A stretch of 64,000 nucleotides of DNA from Alphaproteobacteria bacterium (GTDB lineage: Bacteria; Pseudomonadota; Alphaproteobacteria; UBA8366; GCA-2717185). The stretch spans positions 62,001 through 126,000 of the forward strand of contig WLWY01000007.1 of the NCBI GenBank assembly GCA_012103325.1, read 5' to 3'. The notes beneath the pieces were generated by a model, which ran no database searches, had not been told where the DNA came from, and worked only from the letters and a program-made list of their open reading frames with translations. The translations under genes were made by a program, and so were the position numbers. The stretch's first letter is position 1. Each line of letters opens with the position of its first letter. Of the stretch, positions 1 to 8,023 are shown piece after piece.

Positions 1-487
1 TGCCTTGCATCATGGTGCGCATTTCGTGCGGCACACCGGGCACGCAGTAGATGACCTTGTCGCCGATCGGGCAGACCAGACCCGGCGCCGTGCCCGGCAT
101 CTGCGCAATCGGCGAAGCGCCTTCCGGGATGTCCGCTTGCCGCTTGTTATTGTCGGTCATTACCCGGCCGCGCGATTCGAAACCCATACGGATTTTATCG
201 ACGATGGCCTCGTCCCGGTTCAGCTTGACGCCCATGATGGCGGCGATCACCTCGCGGGTGATGTCGTCCTGGGTCGGGCCGAGCCCGCCGCAGCAGATCA
301 CCGCGTCGCTGCGGTCGAGTGCGTGGCGGATCGTCAGCTCCATGCGGTCGAAATTGTCGCCGACCTTGACCTGAAACAGCGAGTCGATGCCGACCAGCGC
401 CAGCTGCTCGCCGATCCACGACGAATTGGAATCCACGATCTGGCCGAGCAGCAACTCAGTGCCGATGGCAACGACTTCACAACGCAT
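1..487 (-). CDS. cinA: CinA family protein, N-terminal part (3' end outside window)
   Basis: The gene runs off the left edge; about 162 N-terminal residues are visible. The start ATG (complement of 485-487) is preceded by GGAGGG at a normal distance. The protein opens with MRCEVVAIGTELLLGQ and later has CCGGLGPTQDD, both hallmarks of the MoCF/MoaB-like molybdopterin-binding fold at the N-terminus of CinA. In the family, CinA-type proteins act in nicotinamide-nucleotide (pyridine nucleotide) recycling as a deamidase and ADP-ribose pyrophosphatase; the amidase half, if present, lies outside the window. The gene could instead be a stand-alone CinA-N protein of about 250 residues, which is common in alphaproteobacteria. 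No operon partner is visible within the window. Confidence 0.85.
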   Translation of the reverse strand, partial: MRCEVVAIGTELLLGQIVDSNSSWIGEQLALVGIDSLFQVKVGDNFDRMELTIRHALDRSDAVICCGGLGPTQDDITREVIAAIMGVKLNRDEAIVDKIRMGFESRGRVMTDNNKRQADIPEGASPIAQMPGTAPGLVCPIGDKVIYCVPGVPHEMRTMMQG

Positions 488-616
488 GATGGGATACCCT
501 CCGCTAAACCTGTCCGGCTATCCTACGCGACGCCGGTGATGTCCAGCAACGGCGGCAGTGGCGCGCGCCTCCGTATCGTACGGTCATCTGTTGCCACATC
601 GCGCTGCTCGCCTGTC

Positions 617-1486
617 CTACTTCGCATCCACAAAACGTTTCGCTTCCTTCGTGGAATCGGGTTCCTTTCGTTCTTCATCGTTTCCCGAGGAAAGAAACGG
701 TTGCGCCAGCAGCCAAGGAAGAGTGAAGCGGCGGTTAGTTTCACAGCCTTCGACGCCGATTGACATGGTTTCGAGCCATGCCGTATCGCGTGCGCGATAG
801 GTGCCAAACAGACGATCCCAGACCGTAAAGACGATTCCCAGATTGTTATTGTAGTCGGTCTCACCGGCGGCGTGGTGCACATGGTGAAACCGTGGTGTCA
901 CCAATACGAGGCTAAGCGCTCGGTCCAGCCATCCGGGGGTGCGGAGATTGGCATGACCGAATAGCGCATCGACACCATTGAGGAAATGGTGAATCACCAA
1001 ACCCGCCGGCGAAATGCCAAACAGAACGGCCGCTACGGCACTTGCCCCGCCACTGGCACAGGCTTCGAAAGGGTGAAATCGAAGACCGGTGGTAATGTCG
1101 ATGGCACGGTCGGAATGGTGAACGACATGAAACCGCCACAGAAGGTCGCTAGCGTGATACAGCCGATGACAGACATAAAGCACCAAATCTACGATCAGCA
1201 CGGATGCTGTTATTTCGACGATTAGCGGGAGTTCGAAGGCATTTAACAGACCCCAGCCATTCTCCCGTGCGGTAAAAGCGGCGCCCAAGCCGAGAAGGGC
1301 GGTCGCCCAGCGGAGCACAAGGCTATTGATCAGAGCGAGCCCGACATTGCCGACCCATCGGGTCATTGGGGCAACTTTGATCGCGCGCAGTGGCGCAATC
1401 GACTCGAGAATCAGAAACAGACCAACGCCGCAGAAAAATGCCGTCCCCGCGATCGACGTGACATAGGTGACAATGTCGTCTTCCAT
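617..1486 (-). CDS. Sterol desaturase / fatty acid hydroxylase family membrane di-iron enzyme
   Basis: A 289-residue integral membrane protein with the histidine clusters of the fatty-acid-hydroxylase superfamily: HRLYH (107-111), HVVHH (120-124), a single H near 138 and HHVHH (201-205). Such clusters bind a di-iron centre that hydroxylates or desaturates lipids, sterols or carotenoids using O2. Hydrophobic segments near residues 8-30, 45-70 and 85-106 precede the first box, and another lies near 146-170, the usual topology. The substrate cannot be told from sequence. The hydrophilic tail after about 250 carries acidic and basic residues and is probably cytosolic. It reads away from the cinA fragment with a 129-bp gap and looks monocistronic. 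The ATG at 1486 is the natural start because the first membrane segment follows directly. Confidence 0.88.
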   Translation of the reverse strand: MEDDIVTYVTSIAGTAFFCGVGLFLILESIAPLRAIKVAPMTRWVGNVGLALINSLVLRWATALLGLGAAFTARENGWGLLNAFELPLIVEITASVLIVDLVLYVCHRLYHASDLLWRFHVVHHSDRAIDITTGLRFHPFEACASGGASAVAAVLFGISPAGLVIHHFLNGVDALFGHANLRTPGWLDRALSLVLVTPRFHHVHHAAGETDYNNNLGIVFTVWDRLFGTYRARDTAWLETMSIGVEGCETNRRFTLPWLLAQPFLSSGNDEERKEPDSTKEAKRFVDAK

Positions 1487-1621
1487 GGTCCCGCCCGTGT
1501 CTTTTTATTTGAAAACTACCGCTAGAGCATCAGCAATGGACCGGTGATTTTATCGGATACCACTGCTAATCGCTAACGCCACGAACATTCAGGCGCAATC
1601 GCGAGGAATTTTGCCGGTTTA

Positions 1622-1792
1622 CTATTTTCGATTTCGACGCGCCAGATAGACGGCAAAACCTATACCGAGAGCGGCAATCCCGAGGGTTCCGGGTTCCGAT
1701 ACCGCGATGGGCCCTTGAGCCATCGCGCTTGGCGAAATGGTCATCAGGGCTGCTGCTCCGGCAAACGTGGCGAGAAACAAATGTTTATGCAT
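1622..1792 (-). CDS. Tiny exported protein with PEP-CTERM-like C-terminal anchor
   Basis: A 56-residue gene read from the complement, with AAGGA just upstream of ATG (1790-1792). Residues 1-25 form a Sec signal peptide: MHKHLF, a hydrophobic core, then PSAMA before the predicted cleavage. Residues 31-56 read VSEPGTLGIAALGIG followed by FAVYLARRNRK: a short EP motif, a roughly 15-residue transmembrane helix and an Arg-rich end. This is the tripartite layout of PEP-CTERM sorting signals processed by exosortase, except that the first Pro of the motif is Ser. The mature region between the two signals is only a few residues, so the protein is nearly all sorting signal. No exosortase gene lies in the window. 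It could be a remnant of a longer PEP-CTERM protein, but start, ribosome site and stop are all intact. Confidence 0.6.
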   Translation of the reverse strand: MHKHLFLATFAGAAALMTISPSAMAQGPIAVSEPGTLGIAALGIGFAVYLARRNRK

Positions 1793-1984
1793 TGTCCTTG
1801 CTCCCTATCAACGCGCACCTCTCAATCGGGTGCCTAATCCAATACGTTATTCTTTTGCCGACAAGTATAGCACGAATACATAACCGATTGTAATGCTTTG
1901 GAGGAATCGGCAGAAAGTCAGCATACGGGTCGGTCTAGTATCTGCCGCACGACGCGCACCAAAATGAGACATTGCCCGGATACG

Positions 1985-2371
1985 TTATTTCATATCCGGT
2001 GGGAACTCGTCCTCGATATGCTCGGTCGGTTGCGGAGTGGTGGTCATCAGGGTCACGCCGTCGGGTGCGTTGAACTGGTGCCAGGTGTTCTGCGGTACGA
2101 CGATGAACGTGCCGGCCTTCAACTCATGGGTTTCCTGGCCGTCCTCGGTCAGCAGCGTGACCGTTGTCGACCCTTTCAGGATCTGCACGATTTCGTCGCC
2201 GTTGGGATGGCGCTCCCATTGGCTGGTGCCGGAGAAGCCGCCGGCCGAGATCATGCTGTCGCGGTATTCGTACAGGCGCGCGAAGACGCCGGTCGTATCC
2301 GAAAACCGGTTTCGGCCCTCCAGAAATTTCAACGGCTTCAGTTCCGCTTCGATATCGATTGGTTTTGCCAT
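1985..2371 (-). CDS. Small cupin-domain protein
   Basis: A 128-residue single-domain cupin. The conserved barrel is visible as ERHPNGDEIVQILKG (cupin motif 1 region, with the H and E metal ligands) and GTFIVVPQNTWHQF (motif 2, with the H ligand). Small stand-alone cupins bind a divalent metal and act as isomerases, dioxygenases or sugar-binding sensors; the reaction cannot be deduced here. It lies 9 bp downstream of the YihY-family gene on the same strand and is probably co-transcribed with it. A Shine-Dalgarno-like GGAGG lies before the ATG at 2371. There is no signal peptide, so it should be cytosolic. Confidence 0.8.
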   Translation of the reverse strand: MAKPIDIEAELKPLKFLEGRNRFSDTTGVFARLYEYRDSMISAGGFSGTSQWERHPNGDEIVQILKGSTTVTLLTEDGQETHELKAGTFIVVPQNTWHQFNAPDGVTLMTTTPQPTEHIEDEFPPDMK

Positions 2372-2380
2372 AATCGCCTC

Positions 2381-3763
2381 CTATGGGGTTTCGTCTTCGT
2401 TTTTTGGTCCGCTGCACGGGGCCGCACCGGAGAGGGCGAGGTCCTTCAGGGTTCGGCCTTGCAGCGTCGTCGTGGTCGCCTCGTCGAGGTCGCGCAGGAT
2501 TGTGTCGACGGCGTGCTCGTGCGGCAGCCGGTCCGGATTCAAATGGCCGTCTTCATCGGCCACCCGGGCGGCGTGGAGCACATCGGCGACCAGGGTCGTT
2601 TCCAGGGGGCGGGCCGGCAGGAAGGCGGCCGGCTCGGCGGAAGTACGGACCAGAAGATCGCGCGCCTCCAAGGCGGACAGCACCGCCTCGGTCGCATCCA
2701 TGGGGGTGCCGAGCCGCTGCGCCAATCCGTCGGCGGTCCAGCCGGGGGCGTTCCTGTAGTAGCTTTCGCCGATCAGATAGGCGATCAGCAGCGCCAGCTT
2801 CTCGCGCACGCGGTTGCTCAAGCGCATCTCGCGCCGGGTCGCCGTGACATATTCCGGGTGCTGATCGTGAAAGGAGATGCTCGCCCCGATGAGCAGGATC
2901 AGCCAGCCGAGATAGAGCCAGATCAGGAACATGATCAGGGTCGCGAAAGTCGAGTAGATCGCGGCGTATTGCGCCGAGTTGACGACGAAGGAGGCGAAGA
3001 TCCAGCCTGTTGCATTCCACAGGATGCCGGCGATCAGGCCGCCGATCAGCGCGGACCGCAGACGGACCCGCGTGTTCGGAATGAACATGTAGATGAAGGT
3101 GAAAGCGCCCACGATCATGACATAGGGCGCCAGCTTCGCACCGCTCTTGATCAGGAAACCGAAGGGGTGGATCGCGCTCAGCATCTCGACCACCGCGGTG
3201 TTCAACAACGAGGCCATGATCCCCACGGCGGCGAAGACGAGGGCCGGGCCGATGATAATCACGCTCAGATAGTCGCGAAATTGCTGACCCAGGCTGCGCT
3301 CGCGCGAGATGTGCCAGGTGTGGTTGAAGGCGCGCTCGATCTTCTGCATCAGGGACACGACCGTGTAGAACAGCAACGCGAAGCCGACGAATCCCAACAC
3401 ACCGACCTTGATGTTCTCGACGAAGCCGATGATCTCGGTCGTGATCTCCACACCCTTGTCGCCGAGCGGTTCCAGGACACCAAGCAGCAACGGCTCGATC
3501 TGGTTGTGAACGCCGAAGCCTTTCAACACGGAGAAGCTGATCGCGAGCAACGGCACCAGCGACAGCAGCGTGGTGTAGACGAGGCTCATCGCCCGCAGGG
3601 TGAGCTGTTCGCCGATGACGCTGCGGATCACGGCATGACCGATGCGGACCACGCCAAGCAGTATGGCCTGCCAGCGCGGCAAGGTTCTGATGTCGACTTC
3701 CCAGATGGCGCGGTGCAGCGATGCCGTCAGGCCGCCGGAGGAGGGGGGCGGATTGTCGGTCAT
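2381..3763 (-). CDS. YihY/BrkB family inner membrane protein
   Basis: A 460-residue polytopic membrane protein. The first 330 residues carry about six hydrophobic segments and the signature of the family once annotated as ribonuclease BN/BrkB (for example YTTLLSLVPLLAISFS near 85-105 and LYLGWLILLIGASISF near 290-310). The family is now viewed as membrane proteins of unknown transport or envelope function rather than ribonucleases. The cytosolic tail after about 330 resembles a winged-helix-like module, common in longer members. It heads a two-gene unit with the cupin gene and is divergent from the YaiI-family gene, with 70 bp between the two starts. The start ATG at 3763 directly precedes a Pro/Ser-rich cytosolic N-terminus. 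Confidence 0.85.
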   Translation of the reverse strand: MTDNPPPSSGGLTASLHRAIWEVDIRTLPRWQAILLGVVRIGHAVIRSVIGEQLTLRAMSLVYTTLLSLVPLLAISFSVLKGFGVHNQIEPLLLGVLEPLGDKGVEITTEIIGFVENIKVGVLGFVGFALLFYTVVSLMQKIERAFNHTWHISRERSLGQQFRDYLSVIIIGPALVFAAVGIMASLLNTAVVEMLSAIHPFGFLIKSGAKLAPYVMIVGAFTFIYMFIPNTRVRLRSALIGGLIAGILWNATGWIFASFVVNSAQYAAIYSTFATLIMFLIWLYLGWLILLIGASISFHDQHPEYVTATRREMRLSNRVREKLALLIAYLIGESYYRNAPGWTADGLAQRLGTPMDATEAVLSALEARDLLVRTSAEPAAFLPARPLETTLVADVLHAARVADEDGHLNPDRLPHEHAVDTILRDLDEATTTTLQGRTLKDLALSGAAPCSGPKNEDETP

Positions 3764-3833
3764 GTAGAGACCTCGGAGTTCAATTCCTGGTATCTTCTAG
3801 CTGGATTGGGCCGCTGTCATCAAATATTGCCCG

Positions 3834-4301
3834 ATGCGAGAGGATAGAGGATTGGAAATCTACGTCGATGCCGATGCCTGCCCGGTGAAGGATCAGGTGG
3901 TGCGCGTGGCCGAACGCCACGAGCTTGTCGTGCATATGGTGTCCAACAGTTTCATGCGCCTGGCCGAATGCCCGCTGGTCCGGCGCGTCGTGGTGTCGGA
4001 GGGTTTCGATGCCGCGGACGACTGGATCGCGGAACGGGCCGGGGCGGGGGATATCGTGATCACCGCCGATATCCCGCTCGCCGACCGATGCCTGAAAGCC
4101 GGCGCCCGCGTCATGGGGCCGACGGGCAAGCCCTTTACCGAGGCCAATATCGGCACGGCCCTGGCGGTGCGCGATCTGATGGGGCATCTCCGCGACACGG
4201 GCGAGGTGCGCGGCAACAACCCGTCCTTCACCGCCCGAGACCGCTCGCAGTTTTCGCAGGCGCTGGAGGTGGCGGTCCAGGCGATCAAGCGCGGTCGTTG
4301 A
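3834..4301 (+). CDS. YaiI/YqxD family protein (UPF0178)
   Basis: About 155 residues and colinear with the UPF0178 family, a PIN-like fold of unknown function. The hallmark IYVDADACPVK lies at the N-terminus, followed by NSFMRL, the acidic VITADIPLADRC, and the C-terminal GNNPSFTARDRSQF. Conserved Asp residues in YVDAD and TADIPL suggest a metal-dependent nuclease-like site; this is inference from fold membership. Family members usually begin right before IYVDAD, so the TTG at 3852, six codons inside this ORF and preceded by GAGGAT, is a credible alternative start. The protein is cytosolic. It is divergently arranged with the YihY gene. Confidence 0.85.
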   Translation: MREDRGLEIYVDADACPVKDQVVRVAERHELVVHMVSNSFMRLAECPLVRRVVVSEGFDAADDWIAERAGAGDIVITADIPLADRCLKAGARVMGPTGKPFTEANIGTALAVRDLMGHLRDTGEVRGNNPSFTARDRSQFSQALEVAVQAIKRGR

Positions 4302-4418
4302 TCAACAGTAACGCATTGGTACCAAGTGATTTCGTCGTGTCCACCCTCACATTTTGATCGAGATCATGGCGGACGTCAGCATGTGAAGCCTTAATGCCGT
4401 GTCCTTGGGAGAAATGAA

Positions 4419-4754
4419 ATGAACGGATTGAAATTTGCGACAGTGAATTTGCTCTCAATCGCCGCTGCTGCATCTCCGGCGTGGGCGGATAAGAGCGATC
4501 TGCATTACGGCCCGCACATGTGGACCTATGGATGGCACGGCGGTTTCATCGGGCCGATTATGATGTTCGTATTTCTCGCGGTGCTCGTCGTTATGGCCGT
4601 TTTACTCGTGCGGTGGCTGGGCGGTACCACGCATGGCGGTATGCATCATGCCCCGCCTGGCAAAACGCCCCTCGATATTTTGAAGGAGCGTTTTGCGCGC
4701 GGTGAAATCGATAAAGCCGAATTCGAAGAGCGCCGGAGTGTCCTTGAGGCGTAG
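4419..4754 (+). CDS. SHOCT-domain membrane protein
   Basis: A 111-residue protein: a signal-like hydrophobic N-terminus (residues 1-22), a His/Trp-rich short segment (HYGPHMWTYGWHGG), a transmembrane helix (about 43-67), a His/Met-rich stretch (THGGMHHAPPG), then a C-terminal SHOCT motif (PLDILKERFARGEIDKAEF). SHOCT is a short C-terminal oligomerisation or regulatory helix pair found on many small membrane proteins. The His/Met richness suggests metal contact and it sits 140 bp upstream of a cation ATPase gene, so a link to metal handling is possible but unproven. The ATG at 4419 has GGGAGAAATGA-type context with a good ribosome site. Confidence 0.75.
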   Translation: MNGLKFATVNLLSIAAAASPAWADKSDLHYGPHMWTYGWHGGFIGPIMMFVFLAVLVVMAVLLVRWLGGTTHGGMHHAPPGKTPLDILKERFARGEIDKAEFEERRSVLEA

Positions 4755-4896
4755 GCGGGCCGCTTAGAGCGCGATGTCGCGGCCTTTCGCTCGCGCCGGT
4801 ATGCACAACGCCCTATTTGATTCGTGTCAAAACCTGGCAAGGTTGAAGCCGCTAAGGTGGCGAAGCAGATGGGACGGGTGAGAGTCGGCGCGCGCA

Positions 4897-7509
4897 ATGA
4901 TGGACAAAATCAGGGATCTGGGACACACGGCTGAGGAGGCGGCACGCCGCCTGGCGGAATACGGGCCGAATAGGCTGCCTGAACCGCCGATTCCCGGCCC
5001 GTTCGCGATTTTCCTGCGGCAGTTCCTCAGCCCCTTCATCTACATTCTGCTAATTGCCGCCATCGTCTCGTTTGCGCTGGGGCAGTTGCCGAGCGGCATA
5101 TTCATCATGGCGGTTCTCGTCCTGAATGCGGTTATCGGCACGGTGCAGGAATATTCCGCACAGCGCTCGGCGGCGGCGCTGCGCAACATCGTGCGCGGCG
5201 TGGCCCATGTTTTCCGCGATGGCAGCGTGCGGTCCATCGACGTCGAGGAGGTCGTACCCGGCGACCGGGTGCTGCTGTCTTCGGGAAACAAAGTGCCGGC
5301 GGATCTTCGCCTGGTGGACGCCTACAATCTCGCGGTCGACGAATCCATGCTGACCGGCGAGTCCCTGGCGGTCAGCAAGAACGCGCAGGCGGTATCGGCC
5401 GAGGACGCGCCGATTGCCGAGCGGACCGATTGCTGTTTTGCCGGGACGATTGTGACGCACGGCCGCGCGGAAGGGATCGTTACCGCGACGGCGCTACAGA
5501 CCGAAATCGGACACATCGCGCGCCGCGTCGGGCAAGAGCGAGTTTCGGAACCGCCCTTGATGATCCGGATTCGGCGCTTCACCTATCAGGTCGCGTTCGG
5601 GATCTTTCTGGCGATCCTCATGCTCACCGCGGTCATGCTGTTGCGTGGCGGATACGATGCCGATGCCATGATTTTGATGGCGATCGGGCTCGCGGTCTCC
5701 ACGATCCCTGAAGGGCTACCGGCCGCGCTGACAGTGGCGCTGGCGCTCGGCATGCGGCGCATGGCGCGCCTCGACGTCATCATCCGCAAGCTCATCGCGG
5801 TCGAGGCGCTGGGCTCCTGCACCTTCATCTGCTCCGATAAGACGGGGACCCTGACCGTCAACGAGCTGACGATCCGCCACGCGGTGCTGCCCGACGGTGC
5901 CGCCTATGACGTGACCGGCGAGGGCGTTGCGCCGGGCGGCGAGATTTCCGGCGCCGACGATGTCGAACGACTGGGCGAGCTGTGCGTGACCGGTGTGCTC
6001 GCCAACGAAAGTCAGCTAGATTACGCTGGCGGCGAATGGGTGTCCGATGGCGACATCGTTGATATCGCGTTTTTGGTGTTCGCGAAAAAGCTCGGGCTGT
6101 CGCTGAGCGAAATCCGCTCCCAACAGCAGCTCGAACTGATCCCCTACGAATCCGACCGTGCCTTCAGTGGTAGTCTGAATGTGCGTGACGGCAAGCCGCT
6201 CCTCTACGCCAAGGGCAGTCCGGAAAAGATGCTATTCGCCAGCACCCGCATGATGGGGGCGAACGGTCCCGAGCCGATCGACCGAGCCCGGATCACCGAA
6301 CAGTTCGAAGGCCTTGCGCGACAGGGCTACCGCATTATCGCGCTGGCATCGCGGGAAATGCCGGAAACGGGCAACCTGCCGGACCTCGAGGACATGACGT
6401 TCCTTGGTATGGTCGCGATGATCGATCCGCTGCGCGCCGAGGCGAAGGATGCGGTGACACGCTGCCGCGATGGTGGCATTGGAGTTGCGATGGTGACCGG
6501 CGACCATCCCGCCACCGCGAAGGCCATCGCGGAGGAGCTCGGTCTGTGCAGGCCGGACGATATGGCGGTGACGGGACCGATGATCCGGGAGGCGGAGCAA
6601 CAGGGAACCGCGGCGTTGGACGCGCTGATCCATCCCGTTCGCGTCTTCGCGCGGATAGAACCGCGCCAGAAGGAATTGATCGTCGATAGCCTGATGCGCG
6701 GCGGCGATTACGTCGCTGTGACGGGCGACGGCGTAAACGACGCGCCGGCAATGCGCCGTGCCAATGTCGGCATCGCCATGGGCAAGCGCGGCACGGATGT
6801 GGCGAAGGAGGCGGCCGACCTGATCATCACCGACGACAATTTTGCCTCCATCGTTGATGGTATCGAACAGGGCCGTATCGTCTACAACAATATCCGCAAG
6901 GTCATCGGCCTGCTGATCGCGACCGGGTTTTCAGCACTGCTGCTGTTTTTCTGCGCGGCCATCGCCGGCCTGCCGATGCCGATGATCGCCGTGCAATTGT
7001 TGTGGCTCAATCTGGTTGCCAACGGTCTGCAGGACGTCGCGCTGGCCTTCGAGCCGAAAGAGGGTGGGGAGTTGCAGCAACACCCGCGGCGGCCGAGCGA
7101 GCCGATCTTCGAACGCCGGATCATCGGGCATGTGCTGGTGTCCGGCACCGTGATGGGCGGCCTGTCCTTTGCGGTCTATTACACGCTGATGAAAAACGGG
7201 ACCGCCATCGAGGATGCGCGGAACCTGACCTTGATGCTGATGGTGCTGTTCGGAAATATTCACGCGCTCATGAGCCGTTCGGAAACCCGGTCGATTTTTC
7301 AGATCCGGTTTTTCGCCAACCCGTTCCTTGTCCTCGCCGTTCCCGTGGCGCAGCTCGTCCATATCGGCGCAATCTACACGCCGGTGATCGGCGAGACCTT
7401 GCAGCTTCGCCCCGTCAGTTTGCAGGAATGGGCGATCCTTCTGGGCGTCGCGTCGACGCTGTTCGTCGTGGAGGAAATTCATAAGGCATGGCACCGCAGA
7501 AGAAGATAA
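4897..7509 (+). CDS. P2-type cation-transporting ATPase (HAD-IC)
   Basis: An 870-residue P-type ATPase of the Ca2+/Na+/H+-like P2 group. Visible in order: N-terminal cation-ATPase domain, actuator loop with TGES (153-156), IPEGLP in M4, phosphorylation motif DKTGTLT with Asp314, KGSPE in the nucleotide domain, TGDHPATA, and GDGVNDAP (610-617) in the hinge, then the C-terminal membrane segments. M6 reads NLVANGLQD where SERCA has N-x-x-T-D, so the ion site differs from a canonical calcium pump and ion identity is open. There is no heavy-metal CPC motif, which separates it from the copper pump at 27.4 kb. The SHOCT gene upstream is on the same strand. ATG at 4897 and the next Met at 4900 are equally possible starts. 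Confidence 0.9.
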   Translation: MMDKIRDLGHTAEEAARRLAEYGPNRLPEPPIPGPFAIFLRQFLSPFIYILLIAAIVSFALGQLPSGIFIMAVLVLNAVIGTVQEYSAQRSAAALRNIVRGVAHVFRDGSVRSIDVEEVVPGDRVLLSSGNKVPADLRLVDAYNLAVDESMLTGESLAVSKNAQAVSAEDAPIAERTDCCFAGTIVTHGRAEGIVTATALQTEIGHIARRVGQERVSEPPLMIRIRRFTYQVAFGIFLAILMLTAVMLLRGGYDADAMILMAIGLAVSTIPEGLPAALTVALALGMRRMARLDVIIRKLIAVEALGSCTFICSDKTGTLTVNELTIRHAVLPDGAAYDVTGEGVAPGGEISGADDVERLGELCVTGVLANESQLDYAGGEWVSDGDIVDIAFLVFAKKLGLSLSEIRSQQQLELIPYESDRAFSGSLNVRDGKPLLYAKGSPEKMLFASTRMMGANGPEPIDRARITEQFEGLARQGYRIIALASREMPETGNLPDLEDMTFLGMVAMIDPLRAEAKDAVTRCRDGGIGVAMVTGDHPATAKAIAEELGLCRPDDMAVTGPMIREAEQQGTAALDALIHPVRVFARIEPRQKELIVDSLMRGGDYVAVTGDGVNDAPAMRRANVGIAMGKRGTDVAKEAADLIITDDNFASIVDGIEQGRIVYNNIRKVIGLLIATGFSALLLFFCAAIAGLPMPMIAVQLLWLNLVANGLQDVALAFEPKEGGELQQHPRRPSEPIFERRIIGHVLVSGTVMGGLSFAVYYTLMKNGTAIEDARNLTLMLMVLFGNIHALMSRSETRSIFQIRFFANPFLVLAVPVAQLVHIGAIYTPVIGETLQLRPVSLQEWAILLGVASTLFVVEEIHKAWHRRRR

Positions 7510-7545
7510 CAATGCGATAGCCATTAAGCAGAAAGGAACCGACCG

Positions 7546-8019
7546 ATGCTGTTGAAAGGATCCTGCCACTGCCAAGCCGTCACGTTCCGGCTTGAGTCGC
7601 CGCACCCGTATCCGTTCAACGTTTGTTATTGCGGGATCTGCCGTAAGACGGCGGGGGCGGGCGGCTTTGTCATCAATCTGGGCGGTGACCACGAAACGCT
7701 AGAGGTCGAGGGCAAAGACCATGTCCGCGTCTACCGGGCCCGCGGGGAGGACGGTGATCTAAGTCCGTTGGAGCGGCACTTCTGCGGCGAGTGTGGCACG
7801 ATGCTCTGGGCCTGGGACCCGCGCTGGCCGGAGCTGGTGCACCCCTTCGCCTCGGCCATCGACACCGACCTGCCGGTCCCGCCCGAACGCACCCACCTGA
7901 TGCACGATTACAAACCGCGCTGGGTCGCCGACGCCGTCGGGCCGGACGACAAGATCTTCGGCGAATACCCGGACGAGTCGATCGCGGGGTGGCATGAGCG
8001 ATTGAAGCTGGAGCGCTAA
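7546..8019 (+). CDS. GFA family (glutathione-dependent formaldehyde-activating-like) zinc protein
   Basis: A 157-residue protein with the GFA/CENP-V zinc-binding cysteines: GSCHCQAV near the N-terminus, NVCYCGICRKT near 26-36 and FCGECGTMLW near 86-95. The fold binds one or two zinc ions. The founding member was proposed to speed glutathione-formaldehyde adduct formation, but most relatives have unknown substrates. A purine-rich GAAAGGAACCGACC precedes the ATG. It lies 36 bp after the P-type ATPase gene and could be read from the same transcript, though no functional link is evident. It converges with the sulfatase gene, with only 4 bp between the stop codons. Confidence 0.87.
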   Translation: MLLKGSCHCQAVTFRLESPHPYPFNVCYCGICRKTAGAGGFVINLGGDHETLEVEGKDHVRVYRARGEDGDLSPLERHFCGECGTMLWAWDPRWPELVHPFASAIDTDLPVPPERTHLMHDYKPRWVADAVGPDDKIFGEYPDESIAGWHERLKLER

Positions 8020-8023
8020 TTCT

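Noticed and set aside
1898..3847. 649-codon plus-strand ORF
   Set aside because: Antisense to the well-supported cupin and YihY genes; composition is typical of a mirror frame in GC-rich DNA and no domain is visible.
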